NCBI RefSeq assembly: GCF_000725485.1
Contig: NZ_JOAG01000033.1
Location: 24,100-88,099, forward strand
DNA length: 64,000 nt
Reading direction: 5' to 3'
DNA from: Nonomuraea candida
Lineage (GTDB): Bacteria; Actinomycetota; Actinomycetes; Streptosporangiales; Streptosporangiaceae
Position 1 is the first letter of the stretch, and each line of letters starts with the position of its first letter. The notes beneath the pieces were generated by a model. The model saw nothing but the letters and a program-made list of their open reading frames with translations. It did not search any database and was not told the origin of the DNA. The translations under genes and the position numbers were made by a program. This document shows positions 20,674 through 30,241 of this stretch, one piece after another.

Positions 20674-21048
20674 TCAGCTCACGCCGAGCAGGTCGACGAC
20701 GAAGATGAGCGTCTCGTTCGGCTTGATGCGCGGAGGGGCCCCGCGGGTGCCGTAGCCGAGGTGCGGCGGGATGACCAGCTTGCGCCGGCCGCCGACCTTC
20801 ATGCCCGCGACCCCCTGGTCCCAGCCCCCGATGACGCGCCCGGCGCCCAGCGGGAACTCGAACGGCTGGCCGCGGTTCCACGAGGCGTCGAACTCCTCCC
20901 CGGACGAGAACGACACGCCCACGTAGTGCACGCGTACGTTCTGGCCGGGCTTGGCCTCGGGGCCGTCACCCACGGTCAGGTCCTCGATCTCGAGGTCCTG
21001 GGGCGGGTTGCCGCCGGGAAAGTCGATCTCGGGCTTCTGGAGTGCCAC
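20674..21048 (-). CDS. FKBP-type peptidyl-prolyl cis-trans isomerase
   Basis: 124 residues, a single FKBP domain without a signal peptide. VRVHYVGVSFSSGEEFDASWNRGQPFEFPLGAGRVIGGWDQGVAGMKVGGRRKLVIPPHLGYG contains the Tyr, Asp, Phe, Val-Ile, Trp and Tyr active-site residues of FK506-binding proteins. It catalyses proline isomerisation in folding. It is divergent from the SDR gene with 99 bp between. Confidence 0.95.
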   Translation of the reverse strand: MALQKPEIDFPGGNPPQDLEIEDLTVGDGPEAKPGQNVRVHYVGVSFSSGEEFDASWNRGQPFEFPLGAGRVIGGWDQGVAGMKVGGRRKLVIPPHLGYGTRGAPPRIKPNETLIFVVDLLGVS

Positions 21049-21147
21049 GAAAGTGCTCCTGTTGACGATTGTCGTCGACTGCCGCCGACTGTCTGTCGAA
21101 GAGAATGGACCCGACGACTCTATGCGGTCGGGATATCGTCATCGTTC

Positions 21148-22080
21148 ATGGCCGCCCTTTCACCCGACGCGATCCTGCTCACCGGCCGCGTGGCCGTCGT
21201 CACCGGGGCGGCCAGGGGCATCGGGCGGGCGATCGCGGAGACGTTCGCCGCGTTCGGCGCGCACGTCGCCGTCTGCGACCGCGACAAGACCCGCCGCGAC
21301 GCCGCGTGCGGCCACGCCGGAGCCCAGCGCGGGGCCGGCCCCGACCGGGACGGCGCACGGTGGAGCGACAGTGATGGGCCCGAGGGGGACGGCGCACGGT
21401 GGAGCGACGGTGGTGGGCCCGAGGGGGACGGCGCGCGGCGGGGCGACGGTGATGGCCGGGACGGGCCGGGCGTCGCGCTGGACATGACGCTCGACGTGCG
21501 CGACCACGTGGCGGTGGAGGTGTTCGCCCAGGCCGTACGCGAGCGCTGGGGCCGCGTGGACGTGCTCGTCAACAACGCGGGCGGCACGTTTCACGTGGGG
21601 TTCGCCGACACCTCGCCGCGCGGCGAGCAGGTGCTCATCGAGGAGAACTTCACCCAGGTCACCGGCATGATCCGGCGGCTGCTGCCGATGATGCCCGAGG
21701 GCGCGTCGATCATCAACGTGACCTCCATCGAGGCGCACCAGGCCGCGCCCGGGTTCGCCGTGTACGCGGCAATGAAGGCGGCCCTGGAGAGCCTGACGAA
21801 GTCGCTGGCGCTGGAGCTGGCCCCCCGGGGCATCAGGGTGAACGCCATCGCACCCGACGCGCTCCGCACGGACGGCGAGGCGGGCGTGCGCGAACGCATG
21901 CTGGCCCGCCCGCTGCCCTACGACCCGGTACGCCTGCCGCCGCTCGGCCACCTGGGAGATCCCCGCGACGCCGCCGCGGCGGCCGTGTACCTGGCCGGCG
22001 ACCTGGCCAGGTTCGTGACGGGCACCACGGTGCACGTGGACGGCGGGATCCACGCGGCCGGCGGGTGGCGCCGGGCCTGA
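21148..22080 (+). CDS. Short-chain dehydrogenase/reductase with an internal 13-residue repeat
   Basis: 310 residues. Rossmann motif VVTGAARGIGRA near residue 17, NNAGG near 138, catalytic Ser in NVTSIEA and Y-x-x-x-K as YAAMK, and the C-terminal HVDGG of classical SDRs that use NAD(P)H. Between the second strand and its usual partner, about residues 58-108 are an insertion holding three tandem 13-residue units (DGARWSDSDGPEG type) encoded by 39-bp DNA repeats at 21349, 21388 and 21427. The insertion falls in a loop near the cofactor adenine side. Substrate unknown. The start was set at ATG 21148, because sequence upstream is not protein-like. Confidence 0.87.
   Translation: MAALSPDAILLTGRVAVVTGAARGIGRAIAETFAAFGAHVAVCDRDKTRRDAACGHAGAQRGAGPDRDGARWSDSDGPEGDGARWSDGGGPEGDGARRGDGDGRDGPGVALDMTLDVRDHVAVEVFAQAVRERWGRVDVLVNNAGGTFHVGFADTSPRGEQVLIEENFTQVTGMIRRLLPMMPEGASIINVTSIEAHQAAPGFAVYAAMKAALESLTKSLALELAPRGIRVNAIAPDALRTDGEAGVRERMLARPLPYDPVRLPPLGHLGDPRDAAAAAVYLAGDLARFVTGTTVHVDGGIHAAGGWRRA
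21349..21465 (+). repeat. Three in-frame 39-bp tandem repeats within the SDR gene
   Basis: Copies begin at 21349, 21388 and 21427 (exact 39-bp period, starting GACGGCGCRCGG). Copies 1 and 2 differ at only a few positions; copy 3 is more diverged. Each encodes 13 residues, so length changes stay in frame. Confidence 0.85.
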
Positions 22081-22215
22081 CACGCCGCCGGCAGGTGGCG
22101 CAGGGGCTGAGTCGCGGCCGGTGGATGCCGCCGGCAGGGGCACGGGCTCTGGGGCGCGGCCGGTGGATGCCGCTGGTAGAAGGCACGGGCTCCGAGGCGC
22201 GGCCGGTGGATGGCG
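22051..22215 (+). repeat. Tandem array that starts as a copy of the SDR gene end
   Basis: The last 30 bp of the SDR gene including its stop (22051-22080) recur directly as 22081-22110 with 26 of 30 positions identical. Then a unit starting CGCGGCCGGTGGATG occurs at 22113, 22155 and 22198 (period 42-43). Confidence 0.75.
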
Positions 22216-22286
22216 AAGGACCCCGGCCGCCGCCGAGGTCCCCGTCGTCCGCCGGTCCGGGGCTCAGGCGCCCGGTGCCCGGTGGG

Positions 22287-23735
<1,449 letters not shown>

Positions 23736-23822
23736 TCATATGTGCTGGTTGGTCTACAAGGGGTTTCCCCCTTTCTCGGGGGCTTATGATCGGCCGGGAC
23801 ACTTTTGGGGGAGGGAGGGCCT

Positions 23823-24275
23823 GTGGACATCACGGAACGGGCCGAACTGGTCGTGGTCGGTTTCGCCGTACGCACGACCAACGCCGACGAAATGGATCCG
23901 GCACGGGCGAAACTGCCCGCGTTGTGGCAGCGGGCGGGCGCGCCCGGTGCTTTCGCGCATGTGCCGGGCCGCGTCGACGAGAATCTTTACGCGGTGCTGA
24001 CCGATTACGAGAGCGATCACCACGGCGCCTACACGCAAATCGTGGGCACCGGGGTGCGCACGGTGCCGCGCCTGCCGGAGGGCATGGTCGCCGTGCGCGT
24101 GCCGGCCGGGCAGGCGCTGAGGCTGGAGGCGCGCGGCCCGATGCCGCAGGCGCTGCTCGATTCGTGGCAGCAGGTGTGGAAGCACACCGAGTCGGGCGGC
24201 ACGCCGTCGCGCGCGTTCACGACGGATCTGGAGGTGCACCACCCCGACGGGGTCGACCTCTACATAGCGGTGTAG
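23823..24275 (+). CDS. GyrI-like / effector-binding domain protein
   Basis: 150 residues from GTG 23823, preceded by a clear GGGAGGGAGG site. The pattern VVGFAVRTTNADE, then LPALWQRAG, ENLYAVLTDYESDHHGAYTQIVGTGV, and a final W-x-x-VW...FTTDLEVHHPDGVDLYIAV, matches AraC-type effector-binding (GyrI-like) domains that stand alone without a HTH. Such proteins bind hydrophobic or cationic ligands. It faces the TetR gene tail to tail with a hairpin between. Confidence 0.8.
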   Translation: MDITERAELVVVGFAVRTTNADEMDPARAKLPALWQRAGAPGAFAHVPGRVDENLYAVLTDYESDHHGAYTQIVGTGVRTVPRLPEGMVAVRVPAGQALRLEARGPMPQALLDSWQQVWKHTESGGTPSRAFTTDLEVHHPDGVDLYIAV

Positions 24276-24340
24276 CCGGCGCCCCGCCGCACGGCGGGGA
24301 GGACCGCGCCAACGCCACAACCGCCCCGCCCCGCCCCGCC

Positions 24341-24402
24341 CCGCCGCGTGGCGGGACGGACGACGGCGACCTCACGCCCGTCCCGCCGCGTGGCGGGACG
24401 GG
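24341..24402. terminator. Bidirectional hairpin between convergent genes
   Basis: Perfect 11-bp stem CCCGTCCCGCC (24377-24387) / GGCGGGACGGG (24392-24402) with loop GCGT, preceded by a near copy (CCCGCC-GCGT-GGCGGG) around 24343-24358 and a CCCCG run at 24322. Suited to stop transcription from both sides. Confidence 0.75.
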
Positions 24403-24407
24403 GCGGG

Positions 24408-24929
24408 TCACAATCCGAGCACGATGGCCGCGGCCTCGACGGCCGTCGGCTTGACCTCTTCCATCGGCAGGTGCGCGAACTCGACCGCGCAGTCCGACAT
24501 GCCGCCCAGCGCCACCGTCGCCCGGATGTGCTGCTCCTGGGGGAGATCGTCCCCGAGCAGCATGGCGATCAGCTCGCGCCGCCAGGCGAACATGCGCGTG
24601 CCCAGGTTCAGGTGGCTCAGCGTGGACAGCTCGCGCACCATCATGACGATCACCTCGCGGTGCCGCCAGATCAGCTCGAAGTAGTCGTCGAGCAGCCTGC
24701 GCGGGTCGTCCGCGGGCCGCGGGCCGCCGACGAACCTCTCCATCTCCTCCACCAGCGGCGCCACGATGCTGCGCACCAGGTCGTCGCGGGAGGAGAAGTG
24801 GTAGTAGAGCGCGGGCTTGGTGATGCCCAGCCGTTCGGAGATCTGGCGCAGGCTGGTGTTCTGCACGCCCTGCTCGACGAACAGTTCGCGGGCGACCGCC
24901 TGGATGCGGGCCTTGGTGTCACTGGGCAT
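24408..24929 (-). CDS. TetR family repressor
   Basis: 173 residues. The N-terminal HTH is clear: TKARIQAVARELFVEQGVQNTSLRQISERLGITKPALYYHFSSRDDLVRSI. The C-terminal ligand domain is helical. It is divergent from the FAD monooxygenase, and two 20-bp palindromes fill the 79-bp intergenic space, so it most likely represses both genes until a substrate of the monooxygenase appears. The start at ATG 24929 is set by the HTH; a longer frame would run through the monooxygenase gene. Confidence 0.92.
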   Translation of the reverse strand: MPSDTKARIQAVARELFVEQGVQNTSLRQISERLGITKPALYYHFSSRDDLVRSIVAPLVEEMERFVGGPRPADDPRRLLDDYFELIWRHREVIVMMVRELSTLSHLNLGTRMFAWRRELIAMLLGDDLPQEQHIRATVALGGMSDCAVEFAHLPMEEVKPTAVEAAAIVLGL

Positions 24930-24944
24930 GCGCCAAGAATATCC

Positions 24945-25000
24945 CTTACCTACCGTTAAGTAAGCTCTCGTGCTACCGTGCTTACTTACCGATAGGTAAG
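24945..25000. promoter_or_regulatory. Two TetR operators in the divergent promoter
   Basis: Operator 1 is CTTACCTACCGTTAAGTAAG (24945-24964). Operator 2 is CTTACTTACCGATAGGTAAG (24981-25000). Each is a near palindrome; operator 2 reverse-complemented differs from operator 1 at two positions. Starts are 36 bp apart. Operator 2 touches the AAGGAGG ribosome site of the monooxygenase gene. Confidence 0.82.
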
Positions 25001-25008
25001 GAGGGATC

Positions 25009-26229
25009 ATGAAGGTCCTCATCTCCGGGGCCAGCGTCGCCGGGCCCGCGCTGGCGTACTGGCTCACCCGGCACGGCTTCACCGTCACCGTCGTCGAGCG
25101 GGCGCCGGCGCTGCGCAAGACGGGCGGCCACGCGATCGACCTGTTCCGGCCGGCGATGGACATCGTCGAGCGGATGGGCGTGCTGGAGCAGGTCCTGGCC
25201 GCCAAGACCGGCACCGACTTCCTGACCATGCACACGGAGTCGGGGGCGCGGGCGGAGCTGGAGATCCGGCGTGTCATGGGCGCCGTCTCCGACCGGCACG
25301 TCGAGATCATGCGCGACGACCTCAGCGAGATCTTCTACGACGCCACCCGCCACGACGTCGAATACGTCTTCGGCGACTCCATCACCTCGATCTCCGGCGA
25401 CGGCGAGGTCACGTTCGAGCGCGGCGCGCCGGCCCGGTACGACCTGGTGATCGGCGCCGACGGCCTGCACTCCAACGTGCGCCGCCTGGTCTTCGGGCCG
25501 GAGTCGCGCTACACCTCCTGGGTCGGCGCCTACCTGGCCGTGGCCTCGGTGCCCAACCACCTGGGGCTCGACGGCCGCATGGAGGGCGTGGCCGGAGTGG
25601 GCAGGATGGCCGCGATGTACGGCGCCGCGCACCTGCCCGACGCGCGGGCGGTGTTCCTGTTCAGGACGGCGCGGGAGCTCGACTACCACCACCGGGACAC
25701 CGACCGGCAGAAGGAGCTGCTGCGCGCCCGCTTCGACGGCCTGGGCTGGGAGGTGCCCCGGCTCATGGAGGAGCTGGCGCGCACCCCGGCCTTCTACTTC
25801 GACTCGATCACCCAGCTCCGCCTCGACACGTGGTCACGGGGCCGGGTGACGCTCGTGGGCGACGCCGGCTACTGCCCCGGCCCGGCGGTCGGGGGCAGCA
25901 CGAGCCTGGCGGTCGTGGGGGCGTACGTGCTGGCGGGCGAGCTGGCGGCGCACGGCGGCGACCACACGCGGGCCTACCCGGCGTACGAGGCCGAGCTGGG
26001 CGACTACGTGCGCCGCAGCCGCACGTTCGCGATCAACGCGGCCCGGCGGCTCGTGCCGGGCAGCCGGTTCGAGCTGTGGGCGCTCACCGCCGGCGTGCGG
26101 CTGATCAACCGCCTGCCCGTCGCCCTGACCAGGGCCGCGGCCAAGGCCGGCAGCAAGGGCGTGCGGCTGCACGACTCGATCGCGCTCAAGGACTACGCAG
26201 CTCGACGGGAAACGACGTCACGCCCCTGA
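25009..26229 (+). CDS. FAD-dependent monooxygenase (PHBH/PgaE-like)
   Basis: 406 residues. FAD Rossmann motif VLISGASVAGPALAYWLTRHGFTVTVVERAP at the N-terminus, the DG-type motif YDLVIGADGLHSNVRR near 150, and the second FAD motif RVTLVGDAGYCPGPAVGGSTSLAVVGAYVLAGEL near 280. These are the three hallmarks of class A flavin monooxygenases and of related TetX-like proteins. It hydroxylates an aromatic or polycyclic substrate with NAD(P)H. Divergent from TetR; its 3' end overlaps the convergent P450 by 44 bp. Confidence 0.9.
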   Translation: MKVLISGASVAGPALAYWLTRHGFTVTVVERAPALRKTGGHAIDLFRPAMDIVERMGVLEQVLAAKTGTDFLTMHTESGARAELEIRRVMGAVSDRHVEIMRDDLSEIFYDATRHDVEYVFGDSITSISGDGEVTFERGAPARYDLVIGADGLHSNVRRLVFGPESRYTSWVGAYLAVASVPNHLGLDGRMEGVAGVGRMAAMYGAAHLPDARAVFLFRTARELDYHHRDTDRQKELLRARFDGLGWEVPRLMEELARTPAFYFDSITQLRLDTWSRGRVTLVGDAGYCPGPAVGGSTSLAVVGAYVLAGELAAHGGDHTRAYPAYEAELGDYVRRSRTFAINAARRLVPGSRFELWALTAGVRLINRLPVALTRAAAKAGSKGVRLHDSIALKDYAARRETTSRP

Positions 26230-27337
26230 CGAACGCGTTCGGCAGGATGCGCGGACCCTCCGCGTCGGCCCAGGAGGCCGAGCCCACCCGCGCCAGCCAC
26301 TCCTCGAAGAAGATCCGCAGCTCCAGCCGGGCCAGCGCCGCCCCCAGGCAGAAGTGCGTGCCCAGGCCGAACGCGATGTGCCCGCCCGGCCGCCGCGTCA
26401 CGTCGAAGACCTCCGGGTCGTCGAACACCTCGGGGTCGCGGTTGGCCGAGCCGTACATGAGCAGCACCTGCTGCCCCCGGCGGATCTCCCGCCCGCGCAG
26501 CAGGGTGTCGCGGGTGGCCGCGCGGCACATGTTGAGTATCGGGGTGGTCCACCGGATGAACTCCTCCACGGCCCCCTCCATCAGGCCGGGGTCGGCGCGC
26601 AGCCGCCGCCACTGCTCCGGATGGCGGATCAGCGCGTCGATCGCGGTGGCGATGACCGTCCTGGTGGTCTCGGCGCCGCCGTCGAGCAGCAGCAGCGCCT
26701 CGTTCACCAGGTGCTCGTCGTCGTAGCCGGGGTCGGCGCACCACAGGGACACCAGGTCGTCGCGGGGGCGGGCGCGGCGCTCGGCGGCCAGCTCCAGCAC
26801 CGCCAGCGCGAACTCGCCCGCCGCCACGGCGGCCTCGTGGGTGACGTACCGCAGCCCGCCCCCGGCCACGATCGTGGACTCCGACCAGTGCTTGAGCCTG
26901 GGCCAGTCCTCGTCGGGGAAGCCGAGCAGCCGGCCGATCATCCGGGCGGGCAGCGGCGCGGCCAGCTCGGCCACCGCGTCCACCGTGCCGCGCGCCAGCG
27001 CGCGGGTCAGCAGCTCGACGACGATCCCGCGGATGTGGCCGGCGTGGCGCTCGAACACCTGGCGGGGCGTGAAACGGCGGTAGACGAGCCGGCGGCGCCC
27101 GGCGTGCTCCGGATCATCCAGCCCGATCATGGACGGCTCTGAGGGGAGCTGGGGGCGGTAGCCGCCGGTGCTGGTCCACAGCCCGGGGTCGCGCTCGATG
27201 GCCGAGATGTCGGCGTGGCGGGAGACGCCCCACAGGCCGTTGCCCTCGTCCCAGTGGACGGGGTCGTGCTCGCGCAGCCAGGCGTAGACGGGGGCGGGGT
27301 CGCCCGCGTACAGGGCGCCGTCGAGTAGGTCGGTCAT
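26186..27337 (-). CDS. Cytochrome P450
   Basis: 383 residues. I-helix GGAETTRTVIATAIDALI, K-helix EEFIRW, and the heme loop AFGLGTHFCLGAALARLELR with C330 as thiolate ligand. The I-helix lacks the usual acid-alcohol pair order (AETT rather than xET) but keeps Glu-Thr-Thr. It needs a ferredoxin partner not encoded here. Its start overlaps the CaiB gene stop by four bases (ATGA), so the two are co-translated. Confidence 0.93.
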   Translation of the reverse strand: MTDLLDGALYAGDPAPVYAWLREHDPVHWDEGNGLWGVSRHADISAIERDPGLWTSTGGYRPQLPSEPSMIGLDDPEHAGRRRLVYRRFTPRQVFERHAGHIRGIVVELLTRALARGTVDAVAELAAPLPARMIGRLLGFPDEDWPRLKHWSESTIVAGGGLRYVTHEAAVAAGEFALAVLELAAERRARPRDDLVSLWCADPGYDDEHLVNEALLLLDGGAETTRTVIATAIDALIRHPEQWRRLRADPGLMEGAVEEFIRWTTPILNMCRAATRDTLLRGREIRRGQQVLLMYGSANRDPEVFDDPEVFDVTRRPGGHIAFGLGTHFCLGAALARLELRIFFEEWLARVGSASWADAEGPRILPNAFVRGVTSFPVELRSP

Positions 27338-28455
27338 GCCAGGACCCCCTGGCCGCGCAGCTTGTCCGCCTCCTCCTGCGGCAGTCCCCAGCCGGACAGG
27401 TCGGTCAGGCGGGTGGCGGGCGCCAGGTCCTGGGCGGGCACGCCGAGCAGGCGGGGCGCGGGCACCGGGTGGGTGACCTCGCCGACCTTGACGAACGAGC
27501 CGCGGGCGGCGTTGTGCGGGTGGGCGGCGGCCTCGGCCATGGACAGCACCGGGGAGACGCAGGCGTCGGAGCCCTCGAAGACCGCCTCCCACTCGGCGCG
27601 CGTCCTGCGCCGGAACTCCTCGGCCAGCCGCGCCCTGAGCGCCGGCCACTGGGCCCGGTCGTTCCTGTCGGGCAGGTCGGTCAGGCCCATGAGCGTGACC
27701 ATCGTCTCCCAGAACTGCGGCTCCAGCGCGCCCACGGCCACATATCCGCCGTCGGCCGTCTCGTACGTGTCGTACTGCGGCGCGCCGGTGTCGAGCAGGT
27801 TCGTGCCCCGCGGCCCCCAGTGCCCGCCCTGGACGGCCTGGTAGAACATCGAGAACAGGATCGCCGCCCCGTCCACCATGGCCGCGTCGATCACCCGGCC
27901 CCGGCCCGTGCGCTCCCGCTCGAACAACGCCAGCAGCACCCCGTAGGCCAGCATGAGACCGCCGCCGGCGAAGTCGCCCAGGATGTTGATCGGCGGGGTC
28001 GGCTTGTCCCCCTCGCGTCCCAGCATCGACAGCACCCCGGACACGGCGATGTAGTCGATGTCGTGCCCGGCCGTCGGAGCCAGCGGCCCGTCCTGCCCCC
28101 ACCCGGTCATGCGGCCGTAGACCAGCCGCTCGTTCACGGCGTGCAGGTCCTCGGGGCCGATGCCGAGGCGTTCGGCCACTCCCGGCCGGAAGACCTCGAT
28201 CACCACGTCGGCGTGGCGCACCAGCTCCTTGAAGGCCGCCACGCCCTCGGGCGCCTTCAGATCCAGCCCGATCGTGTGCTTGCCGCGGTCCATGACGTCG
28301 GTGCGCGGCCGGTCGGAAACCGTCTTGACCCGGTCGATCCGCAGGACGTCGGCGCCGTGATCGGCTAGCATCATCCCCGCGAACGGCCCGGGGGCGAGCC
28401 CCGCGAGCTCCAGCACGCGCACTCCGGACAGCGGACCCCGGCGAACCTCAGGCAT
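27334..28455 (-). CDS. CaiB/BaiF family CoA-transferase
   Basis: 373 residues from ATG 28455 behind AAGGAGAGG. GVRVLELAGLAPGPFAGMMLADHGADVLRID at the N-terminus, DLKAPEG near 75, FRPGVAERLGIGPEDL, and INILGDFAGGGLMLAYGVL, whose Asp is the acyl-carrying residue of class III CoA-transferases. The closest feel is alpha-methylacyl-CoA racemase/MCR, an enzyme of methyl-branched lipid or sterol side-chain catabolism. Coupled to a P450 downstream, in keeping with a lipid pathway. Confidence 0.9.
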   Translation of the reverse strand: MPEVRRGPLSGVRVLELAGLAPGPFAGMMLADHGADVLRIDRVKTVSDRPRTDVMDRGKHTIGLDLKAPEGVAAFKELVRHADVVIEVFRPGVAERLGIGPEDLHAVNERLVYGRMTGWGQDGPLAPTAGHDIDYIAVSGVLSMLGREGDKPTPPINILGDFAGGGLMLAYGVLLALFERERTGRGRVIDAAMVDGAAILFSMFYQAVQGGHWGPRGTNLLDTGAPQYDTYETADGGYVAVGALEPQFWETMVTLMGLTDLPDRNDRAQWPALRARLAEEFRRRTRAEWEAVFEGSDACVSPVLSMAEAAAHPHNAARGSFVKVGEVTHPVPAPRLLGVPAQDLAPATRLTDLSGWGLPQEEADKLRGQGVLA

Positions 28456-28693
28456 CGGCCTCTCCTTGCTGTGGACCCTGCCCCAGTAGAACAACATTCG
28501 GTGAACTGGTGCAAGCGGCCTTTCCGACCTTCCCGCGAAGTCGTGGCAGGTATGGGAAACTTGCCCACTGTTCGGGTGGTCTTCAGACGGCAGCGTCCAG
28601 CGGCCGTCCGCGGCGCCCGCCGGCGCCGCCGCACCTCGGCGACGCCCGGCGGACGCCCGCGGCGGGCGCTACGCGCAGCCACAGGGGTAGGAC

Positions 28694-30241
28694 ATGGTTT
28701 CGGATAGCAACCGGCTCGTCGCAGGGCGCTACCAGTTACTGCGCGAACTGGGCCGCGGGGGGATGGGCGTGGTCTGGGAAGGCCGCGACACACTGCTGCA
28801 CCGGCAGGTGGCCATCAAGGAGGTGCTGCTGCCCGACGGGCTGTCACCGGGCGACCGGGAGCGCCAGCTCCTGAGAACCGCCCGCGAGGCACGCACCGCG
28901 GCCAAGCTCAACCACCCCAACGTCGTCGCCGTCTACGACGTGGTCGAGGAGGGCGGCCGGCCCTGGATCGTGATGGAGCTGGTCAGCCACCCCTCGGTCG
29001 AGCAGGTCGTGCTCACCTCCGGCGCGCTGCCCGTGCGCGAGGCGGCCGACCTGGGCAAGCAGGTGCTGTCGGCGCTCAGGGCCGCCCACCAGGTGGGCAT
29101 CCTGCACCGCGACGTCAAGCCGAGCAACATCCTGCTCGGCGACGACGGCCGCGCGGTGCTGATGGACTTCGGCATCGCCACCGTCGAGGGCGACGCCTCG
29201 CTGACCAGGACCGGCATGGTGACGGGCTCGCCGAGCTTCCTGGCGCCGGAACGGGTCCGCGCCGAGAACGCCGGGCCGGAGTCCGACCTGTGGTCGCTGG
29301 GCGCCACGCTGTACGCCTGCATGGTCGGCCGCTCGCCGTTCGAGCGCGGCGACCCCATGGCCACGCTCAACGCGCTGCTCAACGAGGAGCCCGACTACCG
29401 CAGGATCCCGCCGGCCATGCACCCGATCCTGAAGGGCCTGCTCCGCAAGGAGCCCCAGGACCGGGTGGACGCCGAGGAGGCCGACCGGCTGCTCAGCGCC
29501 ATCCTGGCCAGCAGGCCCGCCCACGACGACCTCGACGTGCCCGAGCGGCGGAAGCGCGGCAAGAGCGGCGGGCCGGGCAGGGCGCTGCTCGCGGCGGCGG
29601 CCACGGTGGTGCTGGTGCTCACGGGCGGCGCGGTCGCCTACTTCAGGACGGCCTCGCCGGCGGAGGGCGCGCCCCGGGCCAGCACCCAGCCGGCCGCCGC
29701 GACCGGCTCCATCACGCCGAGCGCCACGCCGACGGTGACCGCGACGCCGACGCCGACCCCCACGCCCAGCGTGACCAGGGTCGCGCCCGCCGTACGCGCG
29801 TGGACCTCGCGCGACGGCTGGTCCATCATGCGGCCGACCGGGTGGCGGGGCGCGCGCGGGGAGGCGTACACGCACTGGACCCGCAGGGACGGCAACGCGC
29901 ACCTCGGCGTGCAGGCGCTCTACGTCGACCTCACCCCGGGCGAGATCATCGTCACCGAGCAGGAGAACCTCGCGCAGACCGCCCAGGACGTGGTGAACCG
30001 CGGCCGCAGGACCGTCACCCACCAGGGCGTCAAGGCCGTGGAGTGGGAGTTCTCCTGGACCGCGGGCGAGGAGAACGAGCAGCGCTGGGTGCGCCCGGGC
30101 GCTCGCTACCGCGAGGTGCGCCGGGCCCTGGTGGTGGGGGACACCGCGTACGTGCTGTCCTGGACGGTCGCCGAGAGGCAGTGGCCGCGCAACAGGGCTC
30201 TGATGCGCCAGGTGATCGGCAGCTTCACCGTGGCGCCATGA
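28694..30241 (+). CDS. Membrane-anchored Ser/Thr protein kinase (PASTA-less)
   Basis: 515 residues. Kinase domain 12-270: glycine loop GRGGMG (20-25), K42 in VAIKEV, catalytic HRDVKPSN with D140, DFG at 158-160, and SPSFLAPE. A membrane helix lies near 295-315, followed by a Thr/Pro-rich extracellular stalk and a domain of about 140 residues with GWSIMRPTGW and VKAVEWEFSW, which I do not recognise as a sensor fold. It is a receptor-type kinase. Its TGA overlaps the ATG of the dehydrogenase gene. Confidence 0.93.
   Translation: MVSDSNRLVAGRYQLLRELGRGGMGVVWEGRDTLLHRQVAIKEVLLPDGLSPGDRERQLLRTAREARTAAKLNHPNVVAVYDVVEEGGRPWIVMELVSHPSVEQVVLTSGALPVREAADLGKQVLSALRAAHQVGILHRDVKPSNILLGDDGRAVLMDFGIATVEGDASLTRTGMVTGSPSFLAPERVRAENAGPESDLWSLGATLYACMVGRSPFERGDPMATLNALLNEEPDYRRIPPAMHPILKGLLRKEPQDRVDAEEADRLLSAILASRPAHDDLDVPERRKRGKSGGPGRALLAAAATVVLVLTGGAVAYFRTASPAEGAPRASTQPAAATGSITPSATPTVTATPTPTPTPSVTRVAPAVRAWTSRDGWSIMRPTGWRGARGEAYTHWTRRDGNAHLGVQALYVDLTPGEIIVTEQENLAQTAQDVVNRGRRTVTHQGVKAVEWEFSWTAGEENEQRWVRPGARYREVRRALVVGDTAYVLSWTVAERQWPRNRALMRQVIGSFTVAP

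Noticed and set aside
20449..21147. N-terminal extension of the SDR gene by about 230 codons
   Set aside because: The upstream part is Arg/Gly-rich shadow sequence opposite the FKBP gene; SDR homology starts at the ATG at 21148.
26186..28102. P450 with a 255-residue N-terminal extension
   Set aside because: The extension is an antisense-like frame within the CaiB gene; the ATG at 27337 overlaps the CaiB stop and gives normal P450 length.
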